Shown here: positions 1 to 7,471 of the stretch, in pieces
Numbering within the stretch: the stretch's first letter is position 1
Layout of the letters: each line of letters begins with the position of its first letter
From: Candidatus Cloacimonadota bacterium
Lineage (GTDB): Bacteria; Cloacimonadota; Cloacimonadia; Cloacimonadales; TCS61
Assembly: GCA_023133395.1 (NCBI GenBank)
Contig: JAGLWO010000605.1
Coordinates: 1-12,914, forward strand
DNA length: 12,914 bases
Direction of reading: 5' to 3'
Made by a program: the position numbers and the translations under genes
Notes under the pieces: generated by a model
What the model was told of the DNA's origin: nothing
Seen by the model: only the letters and a program-made list of their open reading frames with translations
Database searches by the model: none

Positions 1-47
1 GATATAATTCTAAGCTTTTTTATGGAGTGATTATTTTGATTAATCAT
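1..47 (-). CDS. possible 5' end of a gene downstream of lptC (cut by left edge)
   Basis: Reading leftwards from an ATG at 47, fifteen codons stay open to the window edge (M-I-N-Q-N-N-H-S-I-K-K-L-R-I-I). The position, 38 bases past the lptC stop and on the same strand, is where lptA or lptB usually follows lptC, and the basic-then-hydrophobic start could be the beginning of a signal peptide. No Shine-Dalgarno site is visible, and fifteen codons are too few to prove a gene. Confidence 0.3.
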   Translation of the reverse strand, partial: MINQNNHSIKKLRII

Positions 48-85
48 AAGTATATAAGTATTTTTAAACTTTAACGTTTATAAAG

Positions 86-649
86 TTACCACTTAATTTC
101 TTTTTCATCCAGTTTCCCTTCAGCAGTAACTTCTAAAATCTCTACCCTATCCAGATAAAGGTCAGTTTTCATTTCCGCACCATGAAGAACATTCTCTCCC
201 CTTATCATAGTTACACCTCTTTGTGCAAATATCTTGTTTGTATTCCTGTTTAAAACCATGTAGGGAGCTTTCATAATACCATTTTCACTTTTTACAATTA
301 CATTACCAATGCCGGTAAGGATGTTCTTAGCATCGTCGAGTTCAGCTCTATCACAGGAAAGAGTAGATTTAATTGTTGCATCCGGATTATAAAAAGTAAT
401 AAAGACTGTATCTGCAAATGTTTGTTTTGTTTCGTAATATTTAAACATACGAACCGCAATGAGTTCATAATCAATTACATCATTCGTTGTTGCTATGATT
501 CTTATGGAATCTGCCTGTTCGTCAGGGATTTTATCTTCTATGGGAAGATAGGACATATCTTCTGACTTAGTGCAACTGAAAAATAGAATTAGAAAAAAAA
601 GATTAACTATTCTCAAGATGTGCCACAAGTTTTTCCACTGTTTTATCAT
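86..649 (-). CDS. lptC: LptC-like lipopolysaccharide export lipoprotein
   Basis: Likely the LptC component of the Lpt bridge, which receives lipopolysaccharide from the LptBFG transporter and passes it to LptA. The 187-residue protein starts with a basic stretch and a hydrophobic segment ending in a lipobox-like L-I-L-F-F-S-C (Cys26), so it is probably a lipoprotein; E. coli LptC instead keeps a membrane anchor. The rest is beta-rich and contains OstA/LptC-type phrases such as T-G-x-G-N-V at about 112-117 and an R-G-x-x-x-x-R-G-E-N-V-L-H-G stretch around 140-156. The start overlaps kdsC by 47 bases; a GGGGG run lies just upstream of the ATG. TTG codons at 628 or 616 could be alternative starts that shorten the overlap. 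The usual order kdsC-lptC supports the name. The family is poorly conserved, so the call rests on fold-like pattern plus context. Confidence 0.78.
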   Translation of the reverse strand: MIKQWKNLWHILRIVNLFFLILFFSCTKSEDMSYLPIEDKIPDEQADSIRIIATTNDVIDYELIAVRMFKYYETKQTFADTVFITFYNPDATIKSTLSCDRAELDDAKNILTGIGNVIVKSENGIMKAPYMVLNRNTNKIFAQRGVTMIRGENVLHGAEMKTDLYLDRVEILEVTAEGKLDEKEIKW

Positions 650-1130
650 AAACCCCCAGTTCTTTAAGAATATGTTCTATAAACTCTCGAACAGCTCCTT
701 CTCCCCCATTTCTACGGGTTACAAAATCAACTTTTTTCTGGAAATCTTCAAATGAATCAGCAGGAGCGGATGTGATATATGCTCTTTTGACAATAGGAAA
801 ATCATTCCAGTCATCCCCCATGAATGCGACATTTTCCCAGTTCAGATTCAATTGTTTCATTAACTCTTCTGCAGTTTTCAATTTATTGCGAACTTTTTGA
901 AAAACATGTCTGATCCCTAAATCTTCGCATCTTCTTGCCAGAGTTTCGGATTTCTTTCCACTGATAACTGCAACCTGAATGTTTGCGAAAGGCAGGAGTT
1001 TTATTCCCAGCCCATCTTTGGCTGAGAAATTCCGAATTTCAGTCCTGTTATCATCGTAAATTATTTTCCCATCCGTAAGAACACCATCACAATCCAGGAT
1101 AAGCAATTTGATATTTTTATAATCTTTCAT
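603..1130 (-). CDS. kdsC: 3-deoxy-D-manno-octulosonate 8-phosphate phosphatase KdsC
   Basis: Removes the phosphate from Kdo 8-phosphate to give free Kdo, the sugar joining lipid A to the core; cytoplasmic. The 175 residues match the compact, cap-less KdsC group of the HAD superfamily. Motif I is L-D-C-D-G-V-L-T-D-G, with nucleophile Asp13 and acid/base Asp15. Motif II is I-S-G-K-K-S (Ser57), the motif III lysine is probably Lys83, and motif IV is G-D-D-W-N-D (Asp106, Asp107, Asp110). The C-terminal G-G-x-G-A-V-R-E segment (about 143-150) is also typical of the family. The ATG is preceded by a GAGGG site four bases away. It starts 18 bases after kdsA and overlaps lptC at its end, so the three are almost certainly one transcript. 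Confidence 0.95.
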   Translation of the reverse strand: MKDYKNIKLLILDCDGVLTDGKIIYDDNRTEIRNFSAKDGLGIKLLPFANIQVAVISGKKSETLARRCEDLGIRHVFQKVRNKLKTAEELMKQLNLNWENVAFMGDDWNDFPIVKRAYITSAPADSFEDFQKKVDFVTRRNGGEGAVREFIEHILKELGVYDKTVEKLVAHLENS

Positions 1131-1148
1131 TAAACCCTCATCTTGCGT

Positions 1149-1940
1149 TTAAAATAGACTCAAACAATCATCCAGAAGTTGCGGAATTTCAGAAAGTGGC
1201 AGCATAGAATCAGCATCACTAAGAGCTTCTTTCGGGTTTGGATGGGTTTCAATAAAAAGTCCGTCCACTATTCCTGTGGCAAGTGCTGCTCTTGCCATCA
1301 TCGGTGCAAATTCCGGGCTACCACCTGAAGTTCTATCAATAGAAGGTTTCTGCAAGCTGTGAGTTACATCAAAAATCACAGGATATCCTATTCTCTTCAT
1401 AATCGCAAATCCCCGAAAATCAACCACCAGATTATGATAACCAAAACTTGTTCCCCGTTCTGTGAGTAAAATCTTATTATTATTAACTGATAAAGCTTTT
1501 TCTACTGCAGCTTTCATATCTTCCGGAGCCATAAACTGCCCTTTCTTGATATTAATAATTCTACCTGTTTTTGCCATTGCCACTATCAGGTTAGTTTGCC
1601 TGGATAGAAAAGCTGGAACCTGGATTATATCGGCTACTTCAGCTACTGTATCAACTTCGGAGATCTCATGAATATCTGTTAAAATTGGAATATTTAATTC
1701 TTCCTTTATTTTTCGTAGAATTTTTAGACCCTTTTCCAGACCTGCACCCATTGGTGAATCTATTGATGTGCGATTCGCTTTTATATATGACGATTTAAAA
1801 ATAAAAGGAATATTTCTTTTATCAGTTTCTTCGATGAGTTTTTCAGCGACTTCAAACATCATTTTTTCTTCTTCAACAACACACGGTCCGGCTATCAGGA
1901 AGAATTTATCTTTATTCAATAACTTCTGATATAAATCCAT
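1149..1940 (-). CDS. kdsA: 3-deoxy-8-phosphooctulonate synthase KdsA
   Basis: Condenses phosphoenolpyruvate with arabinose 5-phosphate to Kdo 8-phosphate in the cytoplasm. Family marks, numbered from the ATG used here: F-L-I-A-G-P-C near residue 20, the K-A-N-R-T-S substrate-binding motif near 55, G-G-S-P-E-F-A-P, and F-I-E-T-H-P-N-P followed by S-D-A. The cysteine of A-G-P-C (Cys20) is the metal ligand that defines the metal-dependent KdsA class of Aquifex; E. coli has Asn there. The expected partner ligands are also present: His in D-V-T-H-S, Glu in I-E-T-H and Asp in S-D-A. The frame is open back to an ATG at 1973, but the ATG at 1940 has GGAG five bases upstream (1946-1949) and gives 263 residues, close to the family length, so I prefer it. 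First gene of the kdsA-kdsC-lptC operon. Confidence 0.95.
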   Translation of the reverse strand: MDLYQKLLNKDKFFLIAGPCVVEEEKMMFEVAEKLIEETDKRNIPFIFKSSYIKANRTSIDSPMGAGLEKGLKILRKIKEELNIPILTDIHEISEVDTVAEVADIIQVPAFLSRQTNLIVAMAKTGRIINIKKGQFMAPEDMKAAVEKALSVNNNKILLTERGTSFGYHNLVVDFRGFAIMKRIGYPVIFDVTHSLQKPSIDRTSGGSPEFAPMMARAALATGIVDGLFIETHPNPKEALSDADSMLPLSEIPQLLDDCLSLF

Positions 1941-2068
1941 TAGCTCTCCAAATGTGCTTTTTATCATTGCCATCAGAAACTTTAAAACTTTTATGTCCAG
2001 ATTTTTTTGCTTGCCTTTTTTTAGTAACTATTTTTTCTCACAGTGTTCGAGAATAAGGAAAAGCATCT
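1941..2068. promoter_or_regulatory. divergent promoter region between kdsA and the radical SAM gene
   Basis: The 128 bases between two divergent transcription units must hold promoters for both. It is T-rich on the plus strand with several homopolymer runs. Candidate boxes are weak: TTGCCT followed by an AT-rich stretch on the plus strand is the best I can see, so I do not mark exact elements. A TAAGGA-type ribosome site at about 2053-2058 serves the plus-strand gene. Confidence 0.4.
1944..1949 (-). promoter_or_regulatory. ribosome binding site deciding the kdsA start
   Basis: GGAGAG on the minus strand lies just before the ATG at 1940, with the GGAG core five bases from the start. No comparable site stands before the in-frame ATG at 1973. 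This favours the shorter KdsA. Confidence 0.6.
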
Positions 2069-3610
2069 ATGAGAAAAAGGATATTACTTTTATCAATGCC
2101 CAATTATACGGTTGGATTCGACCGAGCAGGCAGATTTCCTAATCTTGCTCTTTCTTCTATTGCAGGTAATATTGATGAAGATTTGATTGAAGAAATTGCA
2201 ATTGCAGATTTGGTTACAGTTCGTACAGATATCAGAAAATTTATTATCAAGTTGCTTAAACAGTTCAATCCTGATATAGTCGGTCTTACTGCAATGAGTT
2301 TCCAGTATCAAACAGCAGTGGAAATTGCTAAAATTATAAAACAAATAGAAAAGGACATCATTACGGTTTTCGGAGGATATCATGTCACATTAGCGTATGA
2401 AATAATTTCAGAATCGGACGACATAAATTATATTGACTTCATAATAAGAGGCGAAGGAGAAGTAGCTTTCAATAAATTAGTAGAAGCTATAATAAACGGT
2501 AAAAGTGAATTCTCTGAAATAAAAAATCTATCCCATAAAAAGGATGGTATTTTCGTTCACAGTCCACGTTCAAAGAATTTAGACTTGAACCAAATCAAGC
2601 TTCCAAAACGCAATATCAGACTCACACATAAATATTATACATTCGGTAAAAAGGCTGATGTAATAGAAACATCAAGAGGATGTACAATGTCCTGTAACTT
2701 CTGCTGTATGCCTTTTATGTATGGAAGAACCTACAGAAAATACAACATTGAAAGAATAATTCAGGATATAAAGAATGCGATAAAAAATGGAGCTAAATTG
2801 CTGTTCATCACCGATGATAATGCATTTCTTAATATTGAACAGATGCATAATGTTTGTGATGCTATTATTAAAAATGAGCTAAATAACATCGATTATTTTA
2901 TTCAAGCAAGCGTTCATGGGATTGCATCTGATGAGAATTTAGTAAAGAAAATGGCAAAAGCAAATTTCAAATTTGTATTCCTGGGAATAGAGAATGTGAA
3001 TTCCAATGACCTTGATTTCCTTTCAAAAGATAAAAAAACTCTCATAGAATCAGAACATATCATTAAACTTCTTCAAGAAAACGGTATAATTGCGTCAGGA
3101 GGATTTATCGTAGGACTTCCTGAAGATACTGAAAAAACCATCTGGAACAACTTTCATTTCGCCAGAAAAATGAAATTAGATGCTCCTTTCTTTTTTGTCC
3201 TGACTCCGCACTATAAAACTGGAGTACGAAATGACTTTATAGAACAGAATTTAGTTACCAATCTTTATGATTTCTGCTTCTACGATGGATTGCAGGTAAA
3301 TGTGCGAACAAAAAGTCTATCATCAGAAGATATTTCATATATCTTATGGAAAATGAACGGGAAATATGGTGATCTGGAATATCTTAAATTCAATCAAATT
3401 AAAAAAGTCTATCCTTTCTTTTTCTGGAAATGGGTACTCAAAATCATACCTCAAATTGTTTGGAACAGACTCAAGAAAATCTCTTTACATAATTATGAAT
3501 ATACAAATTACAAAGCAAGTAGGAAAAGACTCATAAAACGCCTGATAAAGTGGCTGTTGAATAGAGAAGAAACAATTCTTCTTCGCTTGAATGAGTTAAA
3601 ATTATTATGA
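2069..3610 (+). CDS. radical SAM protein with an N-terminal B12-binding-like domain
   Basis: A 513-residue radical SAM enzyme of unknown substrate. Residues 1-150 resemble the Rossmann-type B12-binding domain of BchE-type enzymes: a strand start L-L-L-S-M-P, P-D-I-V-G-L-T near 68-74, F-G-G-Y-H near 101-105, and I-R-G-E-G-E near 126-131. The D-x-H-x-x-G cobalamin-ligand motif is missing, so cobalamin may bind without a lower histidine or not at all. The iron-sulfur site is S-R-G-C-T-M-S-C-N-F-C, that is C-x3-C-x2-C with Cys205, Cys209 and Cys212. G-I-E-N and G-F-I-V-G-L-P motifs of the TIM-barrel half follow. The last 75 residues are aromatic and basic (F-F-F-W-K-W-V-L-K), perhaps a membrane-surface helix. 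The ATGA overlap with the next gene shows translational coupling. Neighbours in envelope synthesis suggest a lipid or glycan substrate, but this is inference. Confidence 0.88.
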   Translation: MRKRILLLSMPNYTVGFDRAGRFPNLALSSIAGNIDEDLIEEIAIADLVTVRTDIRKFIIKLLKQFNPDIVGLTAMSFQYQTAVEIAKIIKQIEKDIITVFGGYHVTLAYEIISESDDINYIDFIIRGEGEVAFNKLVEAIINGKSEFSEIKNLSHKKDGIFVHSPRSKNLDLNQIKLPKRNIRLTHKYYTFGKKADVIETSRGCTMSCNFCCMPFMYGRTYRKYNIERIIQDIKNAIKNGAKLLFITDDNAFLNIEQMHNVCDAIIKNELNNIDYFIQASVHGIASDENLVKKMAKANFKFVFLGIENVNSNDLDFLSKDKKTLIESEHIIKLLQENGIIASGGFIVGLPEDTEKTIWNNFHFARKMKLDAPFFFVLTPHYKTGVRNDFIEQNLVTNLYDFCFYDGLQVNVRTKSLSSEDISYILWKMNGKYGDLEYLKFNQIKKVYPFFFWKWVLKIIPQIVWNRLKKISLHNYEYTNYKASRKRLIKRLIKWLLNREETILLRLNELKLL

Positions 3611-4257
3611 AAGTTTTAAATTTCTTTTTAATATTTATTTTGTTTTTTACTTATCTAATAGCATTAGAGAAACCTCAACTTGCCCGTTTACATTATAGTG
3701 GGGGGAGCGATTGGTATAATGATTCTGATATTATACCGAACATTGCTGAATACATTAATAAAACGATTAATACAGATTTTTCAACTGTTGAAGAAATTGT
3801 AAAACCTTCCGAGACTAAACTATTTGAATATCCTTTTATTTTTATGACCGGACATGGAAATATAAATTTCAGCGAAAAAGATGCTGACAACTTGAGAAAT
3901 TATCTTCTCAGAGGAGGCTTTCTTTATGCTGATGATGATTATGGAATGGATGAATCATTTCGGAAAGAGATAAAAAAAGTTTTTCCCGAAAAAGAGTTAA
4001 TAGAACTTCCAGCAAATCATGAGATTTTTCACTGTTATTTCAATTTCACAAAGGGATTGCCCAAAACTCACAAACATGATGATAAAAGACCTCAGGCATT
4101 CGCAATATTTGATGACAATGGCAGAATGATGGTTCTTTATACATATGAAAGTAATATCAGTGATGGTTGGAGTAATGTACATAATGATCCGGAAAATATC
4201 AGGCAGCAGGCTTTCAAAATGGGAGCAAATATTTTTTATTATTTATTGACGAAATGA
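3607..4257 (+). CDS. exported DUF4159 family protein
   Basis: A 216-residue protein with a clear signal peptide (K2, then a hydrophobic run to about residue 19), so probably periplasmic. The mature part matches DUF4159 by pattern: L-H-Y-S-G-G-S-D-W-Y at 28-37, F-I-F-M-T-G-H-G near 77-84, L-R-N-Y-L-L-R-G-G-F-L-Y-A-D-D near 96-110, a H-E-I-F-H stretch, and a final N-I-S-D-G-W segment. The fold is thought to be class I glutamine-amidotransferase-like, but no catalytic triad is evident and the biochemical role is unknown. The ATG overlaps the radical SAM stop by four bases, so the two are translated together. A 40-base gap leads to the LpxH-like gene. Confidence 0.85.
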   Translation: MKVLNFFLIFILFFTYLIALEKPQLARLHYSGGSDWYNDSDIIPNIAEYINKTINTDFSTVEEIVKPSETKLFEYPFIFMTGHGNINFSEKDADNLRNYLLRGGFLYADDDYGMDESFRKEIKKVFPEKELIELPANHEIFHCYFNFTKGLPKTHKHDDKRPQAFAIFDDNGRMMVLYTYESNISDGWSNVHNDPENIRQQAFKMGANIFYYLLTK

Positions 4258-4297
4258 ACGATTTCAAAACCTTACTTCGAAAATTGAAGGTTGAATT

Positions 4298-5044
4298 ATG
4301 AGAGTTTATATTGTTTCTGATTTCCATTTAAAATTTTCCGATAATCCTGAAGATCTTGAGCAACGACATCGAGTTATTACATTTCTTAATAATCTTATAG
4401 GAAAAGCTGACTTCTTGATTTTGAATGGAGATATTTTCGATCTCTGGTTCGTCTGGAAAACTGTGATCGTTAAAAGCTATTTTCCCATATTGAAAAAATT
4501 TGCTGATTTGAGGGAAAGCGGGTGCAGAATAGTCTTTATTGCAGGTAATCATGATTTCTGGTTCAGAGACTTCCTTGTTAATTTTATCGATATTGAAGTT
4601 TATAAAAATAATTTTACAGAAACGATCGATGGTGCTAAATTATTCGTTTCTCATGGCGATCTCTACACTTCAAACGACATGCGGTATAAAATTTTCCGCT
4701 CAATTATTCGGAACAAGTTTGTAATGAAATTATTCGAAATGTTCCACCCGGATTTTGCACTTGGTTTAGGAAAAATGCTGAGTCGTACCAGCCGAAAAAG
4801 AAAAGTACCCATCAAACTTTCTGAAAAAAAGGAAAGAGGAATGTTAGAATTCGCACAGAAAATATTCAAAGATTATGATATTGTTGTAATGGGTCATTCA
4901 CACATACCGAAAATAGAGAGATTCAAAGATGGAATTTTTGCTAATGCCGGAGACTGGATAAAAAATAATACCTATTTGAAAATGATCGATGGGAATATTG
5001 AACTTTGTAAATATGAAATGAATAGAGGAAGAGAAAATGAGTAG
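4298..5044 (+). CDS. lpxH: UDP-2,3-diacylglucosamine diphosphatase, LpxH-like
   Basis: A calcineurin-type metallophosphoesterase of 248 residues, close to the LpxH length of about 240. LpxH cleaves UDP-2,3-diacylglucosamine to lipid X and UMP at the inner membrane face, the fourth step of lipid A synthesis. All metal motifs are present: D-F-H (Asp8, His10), G-D-I-F-D (Asp45), G-N-H-D-F (Asn84, His85), S-H-G-D (His119) and G-H-S-H (His200, His202). L-Y-T-S-N-D-M-R-Y after the fourth motif and the basic helical insert at about 130-175 are LpxH-like. AAGG lies seven bases before the ATG. The last eight bases overlap the cyclophilin gene. It could belong to the related LpxH2-type hydrolases, so the exact substrate is not certain. 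Confidence 0.85.
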   Translation: MRVYIVSDFHLKFSDNPEDLEQRHRVITFLNNLIGKADFLILNGDIFDLWFVWKTVIVKSYFPILKKFADLRESGCRIVFIAGNHDFWFRDFLVNFIDIEVYKNNFTETIDGAKLFVSHGDLYTSNDMRYKIFRSIIRNKFVMKLFEMFHPDFALGLGKMLSRTSRKRKVPIKLSEKKERGMLEFAQKIFKDYDIVVMGHSHIPKIERFKDGIFANAGDWIKNNTYLKMIDGNIELCKYEMNRGRENE

Positions 5045-5630
5045 AAAATTGGTATTATTAATAATCATAATATTCGGAATATACACAATGACTAATCTTT
5101 TTTCAGATGAGAAATCCCAGGAAAAGGTTCTTGTGACTATACAAACAAGTATGGGAGATATCGAATTGGAACTCTATCCAGAACTTGCTCCTAAAACAGT
5201 GGAAAATTTTGATAAATATGTTAGAGACGGTTTTTTTAACGGTCTCATTTTTCATCGTATTATCAATGGTTTCATGATCCAGGGAGGTGGTTTCGACCAG
5301 GGTCATACACATAAAAAAGTCACTTATGAACAAATTCAAAACGAAGCAGATAACGGACTCTCCAATATTACAGGAACTATTGCTATGGCTCGAACAAACC
5401 TTCCACATTCTGCAACTTCTCAATTTTTCATAAATGTTAATGATAACCTTTTCCTCGACCATAAAGATAAAGATCGTAGCTGGGGATACTGCGTTTTTGG
5501 AAAAGTTATTAAAGGTATGGATGTTGTTAATCAGATAAAATCAGTTCCAACTCATTTTCATCCGCAGCTGGGTATGAAAGACTGGCCTGTGGAAAATGTG
5601 GTTATTGAGAAAGTAACTATAAAGGGATAA
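5037..5630 (+). CDS. exported cyclophilin-type peptidyl-prolyl isomerase
   Basis: Catalyses cis-trans isomerisation of X-Pro bonds. A hydrophobic N-terminus (residues 4-17) followed by a polar stretch suggests export, so it is probably periplasmic like PpiA. The 197 residues contain one cyclophilin domain: T-S-M-G-D-I-E-L-E-L at 37-46, F-H-R-I-I-N-G-F-M-I-Q-G-G at 72-84 with catalytic Arg74 and pocket residues Phe79 and Gln82, M-A-R near 117, S-Q-F-F-I-N at 128-133, and a G-Y-C-V-F-G-K-V strand at 150-157. No second domain is visible. It begins inside the end of the LpxH-like gene (8-base overlap) and is the last gene of the operon, before the hairpin at 5676-5690. Periplasmic folding of outer-membrane proteins would fit the operon. 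Confidence 0.92.
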   Translation: MSRKLVLLIIIIFGIYTMTNLFSDEKSQEKVLVTIQTSMGDIELELYPELAPKTVENFDKYVRDGFFNGLIFHRIINGFMIQGGGFDQGHTHKKVTYEQIQNEADNGLSNITGTIAMARTNLPHSATSQFFINVNDNLFLDHKDKDRSWGYCVFGKVIKGMDVVNQIKSVPTHFHPQLGMKDWPVENVVIEKVTIKG

Positions 5631-5675
5631 AAAAAATCTACTTTTCACATAGCTTATAGTGTGTAGCAGCTGTTT

Positions 5676-5695
5676 AAACCTTCAAGGTTTTCTTT
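5676..5695 (+). terminator. hairpin terminator after the cyclophilin gene
   Basis: The arms AAACCTT and AAGGTTT flank a single central base (5676-5690), giving about six pairs and a three-base loop, followed by TCTTT. On the minus strand the hairpin is not followed by a T run, so it should act mainly on plus-strand transcripts. It lies immediately beside the 3' end of the recombinase gene. The stem is AT-rich and so of moderate strength. Confidence 0.55.
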
Positions 5696-6596
5696 AATCT
5701 TCTTTCTTACTTCTGGGATGTGCTTGGTTATAAACTTTCTTTAAATCCTTCAAAGATAAATGAGTATAAATTTCTGTGGTAGATAAATTGCTGTGTCCGA
5801 GCATTTCCTGAACAGCTCTCAGATCAGCACCATGCGAAATGAGATGTGTGGCAAATGAATGCCTTATCGAATGTGGTGAATAGCCTTTTGTTTTTGCAAC
5901 CAGCATAATGTATCTTTCCAGAATCTCCCTGATTTCATCAGCAGAAAGAGATTTGCCACTTTTTGAAAGAAACAATGTATCATCGCTGTCTTTTGAAACA
6001 AACTGATTACGAATTCTCATATAACTTTTTATAGCTTTTATTGCCATTCTACCTATTGGAACCAGTCTTTCCTTATTTCCTTTACCTATGATCCTGATTA
6101 TTTTTGTATTCAAATCTATCTGATTCATTCTACAATCTGCTATTTCACTTATTCGCATTCCACATGAGTAAATCAGCTCTAATATTGCTTTATTTCTTAC
6201 ACCAAATTTAGTTGAAAGCTCCGGAATATTCAGCAGAGCTTCCATTTCCTTTTCTGAAAAATACTTGGGAAGAGTTTTATCAAACTTGGGAATTTGAAGA
6301 TTCACTGCAGGATTTTTTATTACAAATTTATTTTTCTCACAGTATTGGAAGAAGTTTTTCATTGTTGTTGCCTTTCTGGCAAGGGTGCGGTTGTTTCTAC
6401 CTTTCAAGCTGAGTTCCCTCAGAAAATCACGTAAATATAAACGGGTTATTCCATTCAGATCGACTTCTTCATTCTTGAAATATTTTTTCAGGAACTCATT
6501 AAGTTGAAGAATATCTTTCCTATATGCTGTTATCGTGTTATGCGAGAGACCACGGGAAATTAAAGTGCGGATATACTGTTTAATTGCTTCCTGCAT
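5694..6596 (-). CDS. tyrosine recombinase of the XerC/XerD type
   Basis: A 300-residue site-specific recombinase, the usual XerC/XerD length. The N-terminal core-binding domain (about 1-100) has L-S-x-N-T-I-T-A-Y-R-K-D. The catalytic domain holds the full set: Arg148 in C-G-M-R-I-S-E, Lys172 in G-K-G-N-K-E-R, His242 and Arg245 in P-H-S-I-R-H-S-F-A-T-H, His268 in L-G-H-S-N, and nucleophile Tyr277 in I-Y-T-H. Such enzymes resolve chromosome dimers at dif with FtsK. Only one Xer protein is in the window, so XerC and XerD cannot be told apart. Its 17-base overlap with the gene before it and the lack of phage genes argue for a housekeeping role and not an integrase of a mobile element. AAGGAA stands about nine bases before the ATG. 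Confidence 0.92.
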   Translation of the reverse strand: MQEAIKQYIRTLISRGLSHNTITAYRKDILQLNEFLKKYFKNEEVDLNGITRLYLRDFLRELSLKGRNNRTLARKATTMKNFFQYCEKNKFVIKNPAVNLQIPKFDKTLPKYFSEKEMEALLNIPELSTKFGVRNKAILELIYSCGMRISEIADCRMNQIDLNTKIIRIIGKGNKERLVPIGRMAIKAIKSYMRIRNQFVSKDSDDTLFLSKSGKSLSADEIREILERYIMLVAKTKGYSPHSIRHSFATHLISHGADLRAVQEMLGHSNLSTTEIYTHLSLKDLKKVYNQAHPRSKKED

Positions 6597-7329
6597 TAAA
6601 TTCTATTTCCTTCCAGCTTTCTCTAATTCTGCCATTCCTGTATGTCAATCTGAGTTTGCCATAATATCCCTGATTAGTTAAAATACTATAGAACATAGTT
6701 AGAATATTTGAAAACAGTTCATTCGATTTTTTCTGATAATCGAAACTTATAACTGCATCAACCGGAATATCTTTCACTATATCATTATCAATATACTTAC
6801 TCAGGTTAGAAAGCATGATCACATAATCGGTCTTCTTTGCCAGATATTCAGCCTGCTCTTTGGCAATATCAAATACATCAAAATCAAATTTAGCATGATC
6901 TGCAATATTATTCTTTACGACAAAATCGGGTGTATAGATAGAGAAAATCCCAACTTTCATGGAATCCGTTCTGATTATCTCATTTTTTATAACTGGAATC
7001 GAATCACTCTCAATATTTGAAATTAGAAGTTTGAAATTTATATCTTTTTCATAAAATAGATAATCAACAGGAGAAGTTAGGGAAGGCTTTACTGTATTTA
7101 AAAATTCAACAGTCAAGCTATCCGACTGCGGTCTCTCTAATATCCTTCCAGCAAAGATATTAACCTGTCTGATGGAATCATTCTTTATATTTTTTACAAG
7201 AAAATTAATAAAATTAGTATATTTAAATTCAAACTTTGGTTCTATAAAGAAATTAAGATCAAGGTAATCTTCTGCTGGTAGGAGAACAGGCATAATAACT
7301 ATAACTATAACCACGATGAATTTTTTCAA
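6580..7329 (-). CDS. exported protein resembling a degenerate 5'-nucleotidase-type phosphoesterase
   Basis: A 249-residue protein with a signal peptide (K2-K3, then a hydrophobic stretch ending near P-A-E-D at about 18-21), so probably periplasmic. The segment from V-G-I-F-S-I-Y-T-P-D-F through E-Q-A-E-Y-L-A-K-K-T-D-Y-V-I-M-L-S-N-L-S to I-P-V-D-A-V-I-S-F follows the phrase order of the metallophosphatase domain of UshA-type 5'-nucleotidases. However, the metal motifs D-x-H, G-N-H and G-H are absent; L-S-N replaces the usual L-S-H. It is therefore likely a non-catalytic relative or a very diverged one. The start is TTG with GGAG seven bases upstream (7337-7340). Its end overlaps the recombinase gene by 17 bases. 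I cannot assign a function. Confidence 0.65.
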   Translation of the reverse strand: MKKFIVVIVIVIMPVLLPAEDYLDLNFFIEPKFEFKYTNFINFLVKNIKNDSIRQVNIFAGRILERPQSDSLTVEFLNTVKPSLTSPVDYLFYEKDINFKLLISNIESDSIPVIKNEIIRTDSMKVGIFSIYTPDFVVKNNIADHAKFDFDVFDIAKEQAEYLAKKTDYVIMLSNLSKYIDNDIVKDIPVDAVISFDYQKKSNELFSNILTMFYSILTNQGYYGKLRLTYRNGRIRESWKEIEFNAGSN

Positions 7330-7355
7330 ATATTAACTCCAATTAAATTTGAGTG

Positions 7356-7385
7356 ACTTTACGAAGATTTAACTTTAGCTGTCAA
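7356..7385 (-). promoter_or_regulatory. candidate promoter for the minus-strand pair
   Basis: On the minus strand TTGACA (7385-7380), an 18-base spacer and TAAAGT (7361-7356) make a sigma-70-like promoter. Transcription would begin near 7349, giving a leader of about 20 bases that contains the GGAG site before the TTG start. The -35 box is one arm of the inverted repeat at 7380-7399. Confidence 0.4.
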
Positions 7386-7399
7386 AAAGAATTTTGACA
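7380..7399. promoter_or_regulatory. inverted repeat, possible operator
   Basis: The arms TGTCAAAA and TTTTGACA match perfectly across a four-base spacer (AGAA). Each arm reads TTGACA outward on its own strand, so the site may cover two divergent -35 boxes and could bind a dimeric repressor. The minus-strand box has a plausible -10; I see no good -10 for the plus-strand one. Confidence 0.4.
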
Positions 7400-7437
7400 A
7401 ACAAACAGATAATTTGAGTTTGGAATTATGAGAACAA

Positions 7438-7471
7438 CGAACAAAGACTGACTACTTAAATCTTTCGTTCG
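7438..7471 (+). promoter_or_regulatory. leader hairpin before the ATPase gene
   Basis: CGAACAAAGA (7438-7447) pairs with TCTTT-C-GTTCG (7461-7471): ten base pairs with one bulged C and a 13-base loop. No T run follows, so it is not a terminator. It ends about 30 bases before the ribosome site at 7502-7507 and could be a leader structure or a protein-binding site. Confidence 0.35.

Noticed and set aside
67..87. Terminator after lptC
   Set aside because: AACTTTA and TAAAGTT can pair, but the stem is AT-only apart from two pairs, and no T run follows on the minus strand.
2069..2520. Canonical cobalamin-binding domain in the radical SAM protein
   Set aside because: The fold-like phrases are present but D-x-H-x-x-G is missing, so I call it only B12-binding-like.
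5694..6596. The tyrosine recombinase as integrase of the tRNA-Asp element
   Set aside because: It lies more than 3.5 kb away, separated by housekeeping genes, overlaps its upstream neighbour and looks like a standard XerC/D.
7428..7451. Leader peptide M-R-T-T-N-K-D before the ATPase gene
   Set aside because: Eight codons without a convincing ribosome site; it overlaps the hairpin and can arise by chance.
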